Part shown: one piece after another, positions 61,405 through 64,000 of the stretch
Layout of the letters: each line of letters starts with the position of its first letter
How positions within the stretch are numbered: the stretch's first letter is position 1
Source of the DNA: Azolla caroliniana
Taxonomy: Eukaryota > Polypodiophyta
NCBI GenBank assembly: GCA_043228905.1
Contig: JBHGNT010000017.1
Span: 5,332,001 to 5,396,000, forward strand
Direction of reading: 5' to 3'
DNA length: 64,000 nt
Program-made: the position numbers and the translations under genes
Notes under the pieces: generated by a model
Seen by the model: the letters and a program-made list of their open reading frames with translations, nothing else
What the model was told of the DNA's origin: nothing
The model's database searches: none

Positions 61405-62145
61405 AGGGGGAGAAGCAAGGGCAAAGTCTCTACCGAAACGTGCAAAGGAAAAAAACCTGTTGAACCCGTCGGTAAGAGGAGAGCCGGAAGAAGAGGAGAC
61501 AAGAAGCTGAAGGAAGTCGAGTCGAAGAAGGAAGTCGACACATCCGAACAGGTCGGAGCAAGCGGCTGTGAAGAAGAGTTGTGCACTCAGGAAGAGAAGC
61601 GCATGTTGTGCGGAGGTCATCACGACGGTACTAACCATGATACAGAGTCGAATGAAGAATTCGATTTCGGTTCACCAGCTGAAGAAGCCGAGGGAAGCAT
61701 GGAGAAGGCCAGGACTCGGAAGTGGTCCGATGTGGTGAGAGGCCTGACGCCGGAAGTCGAATCGGAGTGTACCGATTCGGACAAGAGCTGGAACGAGTCG
61801 GAGACAGCTGACTCGGATCAACAGATGGATCCGGATAAGACGGATCGACTGAAGGCCAAGGGGACACGGACACAACGGAAGTCGATGCCATTGTGGGAGA
61901 ACCGACGGATCGGCAAGCGCCGGAGTCACAGCAACGTGAGTGCTGAGATGGGCCTATTGAGCAGACATGCCGACCGAGAGGGTCGAGGCGTGCAGAACCA
62001 AAGGGGTCGCAGCAAACAGGACCGGACCGGACGAGGAGCGCGAGCAAGGCAGAGTGACGCCAGGAGAAGTCGGTTGGAAGAACCGACTGCCACAAAGGTC
62101 GACACTACGACCCCACCTCAGGTTGAGCTTGAGGGGGAGTGTTGA
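61405..62145 (+). CDS. unrecognised C-terminal tail of copia family B pol
   Basis: An in-frame continuation of the RNase H reading frame for about 245 codons to TGA at 62143-62145. It is strongly charged (Lys/Arg/Glu/Asp/Ser rich), with a Lys/Arg-rich start (GKRRAGRRGDKKLKE). Blocks are RKWSDVVRGLTPE, DKSWNESE, RTQRKSMPLW, RRSHSN, and a Gln/Arg/Gly-rich end finishing in PPQVELEGEC. No membrane segment, signal peptide or zinc motif is seen. It lies between two copies of CTTGAGGGGGAG (61401-61412 and 62128-62139). A second copy is in element B3 (62591-63176). Element B2 lacks it. Function unknown; basic patches would suit nucleic-acid binding or nuclear targeting (inference only). Confidence 0.6.
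   Translation, partial: RGRSKGKVSTETCKGKKPVEPVGKRRAGRRGDKKLKEVESKKEVDTSEQVGASGCEEELCTQEEKRMLCGGHHDGTNHDTESNEEFDFGSPAEEAEGSMEKARTRKWSDVVRGLTPEVESECTDSDKSWNESETADSDQQMDPDKTDRLKAKGTRTQRKSMPLWENRRIGKRRSHSNVSAEMGLLSRHADREGRGVQNQRGRSKQDRTGRGARARQSDARRSRLEEPTATKVDTTTPPQVELEGEC
62128..62139 (+). promoter_or_regulatory. polypurine tract of element B4
   Basis: CTTGAGGGGGAG immediately before the 3' LTR. Confidence 0.85.
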
Positions 62146-62475
62146 GCGGCAAGCTCAACCGGAGCCGGATCGGCTGAATAAGCCGGAGCCGGTGAGCGAG
62201 ACGGATCGGGCGAAACGGATCGGTATGACGGTGAGCAACCGAACCGGCAAGCAGTGGAGGCCGGGTGCAATCCGTAACCGGCAGTCCAATCGGAAGCCTA
62301 GTATAGGATAGACTACTAGGTAGCTATAGTCTCGTAGTAAGTGTCAGATGCTCGTGTGAGCATTGAAGTACATGGTACTTCTGTCAGTCCCAAGAGGACT
62401 TGTATAAATAGTGCTACTTAGCACAGTGTATAAAGTAAGTCTTGATATAATTTTGAAATTGCGTTCTACTCTCTC

Positions 62476-62520
<45 letters not shown>

Positions 62521-62562
62521 GTTGTTCTCTGTTTTACGCTTCCGCAAACACTTACGTTTACA
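62140..62562 (+). repeat. 3' LTR of element B4
   Basis: 423 bp, matching the LTR at 57953 apart from about six substitutions and a longer CT run (62470-62518). Confidence 0.95.
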
Positions 62563-62590
62563 GGATCCAGTTGATCTTGCTCTCTCAACA
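62563..62590 (-). mobile_element. 3' LTR of minus-strand element B3, first 28 bases
   Basis: On the minus strand this reads TGTTGAGAGAGCAAGATCAA then CTGGATCC, directly after polypurine tract CTTGAGGGGGAG (62591-62602). The LTR resumes at 57952 beyond the inserted element B4. Confidence 0.8.
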
Positions 62591-63176
62591 CTCCCCCTCA
62601 AGCTCAACTTGAGGTCGGATCATTGTGTCAGTATCTGTGATGGCCGATTCTTCTGTCCGACTTTTACTGGCGTCCTCCCTCCATGCTTGCACTCCTCGTT
62701 CGGTCTGGTTCCACTTCCCGCGACCCGTCCAGTTTTGCGCACCTCCACCTCCTTGGTCGGCTTGTCTGCTCCACAAGCCCACCTCAACTCCTTCAGTACC
62801 GTGAGTCCGGTGTTTGTCAACTCGTCCTTTCCTCCGTATCGGCGTCGACTTTTGTTGCCTCCTCATCTGTCTGGCTTCGAGGTGATCTGGCTCATCCGAA
62901 TCAAACACCTCTTTCGAATTGGGTGCATCTGATTCATTCCAACTCATGTCTGGATTGGCTGTCTCCAATCCGACTCCCCTTTTCCGGCCTTTCACAACAT
63001 CAGACCATGTCCAAGTCTTGGCCTTCTCCTTCCGGTCGGCTCTATCCTTTTTGACTCTGCCGTCATCACCGCTTGTTTCGACTTGTTTAGATATGTCGAC
63101 TCTTCCAGTTGACTCAACGTCCTTTTTCTTCTTATCTCCCCCTGTCTTGGTTCTTTCCTCTCCGGCCCCTTGTCCG
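62591..63176 (-). pseudogene. element B3 C-terminal tail of pol, 5'-truncated
   Basis: A minus-strand open frame homologous to the tail of element B4. Shared blocks are GDKKKKDVES, TWTWSDVVKGRK, DMSWNESD, RRQQKSTPIRRKGR, GLWSRQAD and PQVELEGEC. It is open throughout the part present and ends at the polypurine tract/LTR as in B4. Its upstream part, with RNase H, is cut off at 63176 by the family A LTR. That it has stayed open in a copy old enough to hold two insertions is notable. Confidence 0.8.
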
Positions 63177-63733
63177 TGTGCGGAAAAAACCCTCGGCCAC
63201 AACCGAGTCTAGAATCACTTCAATGAGAATCAAACACAGAGATGGGAAGTAAGGGAGTGAATGCACGTACACACACGAACAATAGAGAGTAAACAGGATG
63301 TTTACGTGGAAAACCCTAATAGGGAAAAACAACGGGAGCCCACAAACTCCAAACTGTCACTATATAAGAAAGGTACAATCAGAGACTCGGAGGCAATGAC
63401 CTTGAGCTTTGAAACTTCGCCAAGCGGCGGTTGCAACAGAGTATCGCTCTGTATCCCTCTCTCTCTACACAACAGTTATGCACATACAACACTATGACAA
63501 CGCTCCATTGTCCACACACTAAAGTGATTGCCCTAAGTCATATTTATACTTATATGAACTTAGGGCTATTTACAAATATAGCCTCAATAGGCTTACTCAA
63601 CACATTTACAAATATGTCTTCTCTTCCAGTCCTCACCGGGTCCATTCGATCCGGTTTCCAAATCTCTTCTGGTTCTCACTAGGCCCTTTTTATTCATAAC
63701 CGGATCCCATATGGAGGGACCGATTTCCCAACA
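63177..63733 (-). mobile_element. 3' LTR of minus-strand family A element (A3)
   Basis: 557-bp TG..CA sequence aligned with the 46-kb LTR: start TGTTGGGAAATCGGTCCCTCC; blocks TTTGTAAATAG, GTCATAT near the TATA box, GTGGAAAACCC; and the CTCGG-TTGTGG-CCGAG hairpin before the end. It is preceded by RNase H and polypurine tract (63734-63745). It inserted into the tail region of element B3. The 5-bp flank is GTCCG (63172-63176); its partner would be right of the window. Confidence 0.85.
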
Positions 63734-63745
63734 ATCTCCCCCTTC

Positions 63746-64000
63746 ACTCCGGCATGGGATGTCTCGTCAGCCCGATCCACTTTCGGCACGTGTCCAGCTT
63801 GTCGGTTGTCAACACCTTGGTCAACATATCGGACCTGTTCTCCTCCATGTGGATCTTCGTCAGCATGAACTCTTGATCTTCTACTCTCTCCTGGATCCAA
63901 TGGTACCGCCGCTGGATGTGCTTTTTCCTGGAGTGGTACTCTTTGCAAGGTGGATGGCACTTTGACTATCGCAATGGAGCCAGTGTTCCTCCTGTTGGAT
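63746..64000 (-). pseudogene. element A3 RNase H, C-terminal end
   Basis: Minus strand: CDSQSAIHLAKS is followed by a frameshift near 63905. Then, in another frame, HIQRRYHWI, TKIHMEENRSDMLTKVL and RHPMPE end in TGA. It matches the end of the 46-kb element's pol. The rest of the element is right of the window. Confidence 0.85.

Larger units (their letters stand above)
57953..62562 (+). mobile_element. Ty1/copia element B4 with internal deletions
   Basis: A 4610-bp element flanked by the target duplication GGATC (57948-57952 and 62563-62567), inserted into the LTR of a related minus-strand element. The LTRs are 411 and 423 bp with about six substitutions plus CT-repeat length. The interior has lost the end of Gag, the zinc knuckle, the protease and the first half of integrase, so it depends on other copies. 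It carries an unusual coding tail after RNase H. Confidence 0.95.

Noticed and set aside
61405-62145. Family B tail as an envelope-like protein
   Set aside because: No signal peptide, membrane segment or coiled fusion region is visible; the sequence is charged and hydrophilic.

Overview
This is a stretch of plant nuclear chromosome, most likely a seed plant. The evidence is two intron-containing single-copy genes with GT..AG introns, long AT-rich intergenic DNA, many CT/GT microsatellites, and several Ty1/copia retrotransposons primed by initiator-Met tRNA, plus LINEs. The species cannot be named from the sequence. No rRNA genes, tRNA genes, CRISPR arrays or bacterial operons were seen.

Layout. 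1-7.65 kb is a pile of minus-strand copia pieces: a gag remnant with its 5' LTR (a second family's solo LTR sits in its leader), a protease/pre-integrase fragment of that second family, and a degraded gag-pol with a 3' LTR. 7.65-12.2 kb is decayed DNA with one very old copia trace. 12.2-14.4 kb is a repeat-rich promoter/leader region. 14.377-23.307 kb holds a 17-exon gene for a HAD-type cytosolic purine 5'-nucleotidase (551 aa when my exons are joined). 25.80-26.91 kb is a non-autonomous DNA transposon with terminal inverted repeats and a TA target duplication. 29.203-32.027 kb holds a two-exon gene for a secreted intradiol ring-cleavage dioxygenase (384 aa). 32-38.8 kb is mostly featureless apart from a LINE fragment at 36.0-36.6 kb.

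38.803-44.229 kb is a complete but mutated copia element (family C; TSD CTGAT). 44.4-54.0 kb is a minus-strand L1-type LINE split by a very young family A copia element at 46.054-51.409 kb (TSD TATAC), whose gag-pol frame is broken by only two stop codons. 57.575-64.0 kb is a nest: a minus-strand family B element is interrupted in its LTR by a plus-strand family B element (57.953-62.562 kb; TSD GGATC), and its 3' coding tail is interrupted by a minus-strand family A element that runs out of the window.

Most unusual points. Family B elements carry an extra coding tail of about 245 codons after RNase H, between two identical 12-base polypurine-tract-like motifs, and it is shared by two copies. 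LTRs of three families place their TATA box inside inverted repeats whose arm sequences differ. A secreted, proline-rich intradiol dioxygenase gene is also present. The two host genes show no evident functional link to each other or to the transposons.
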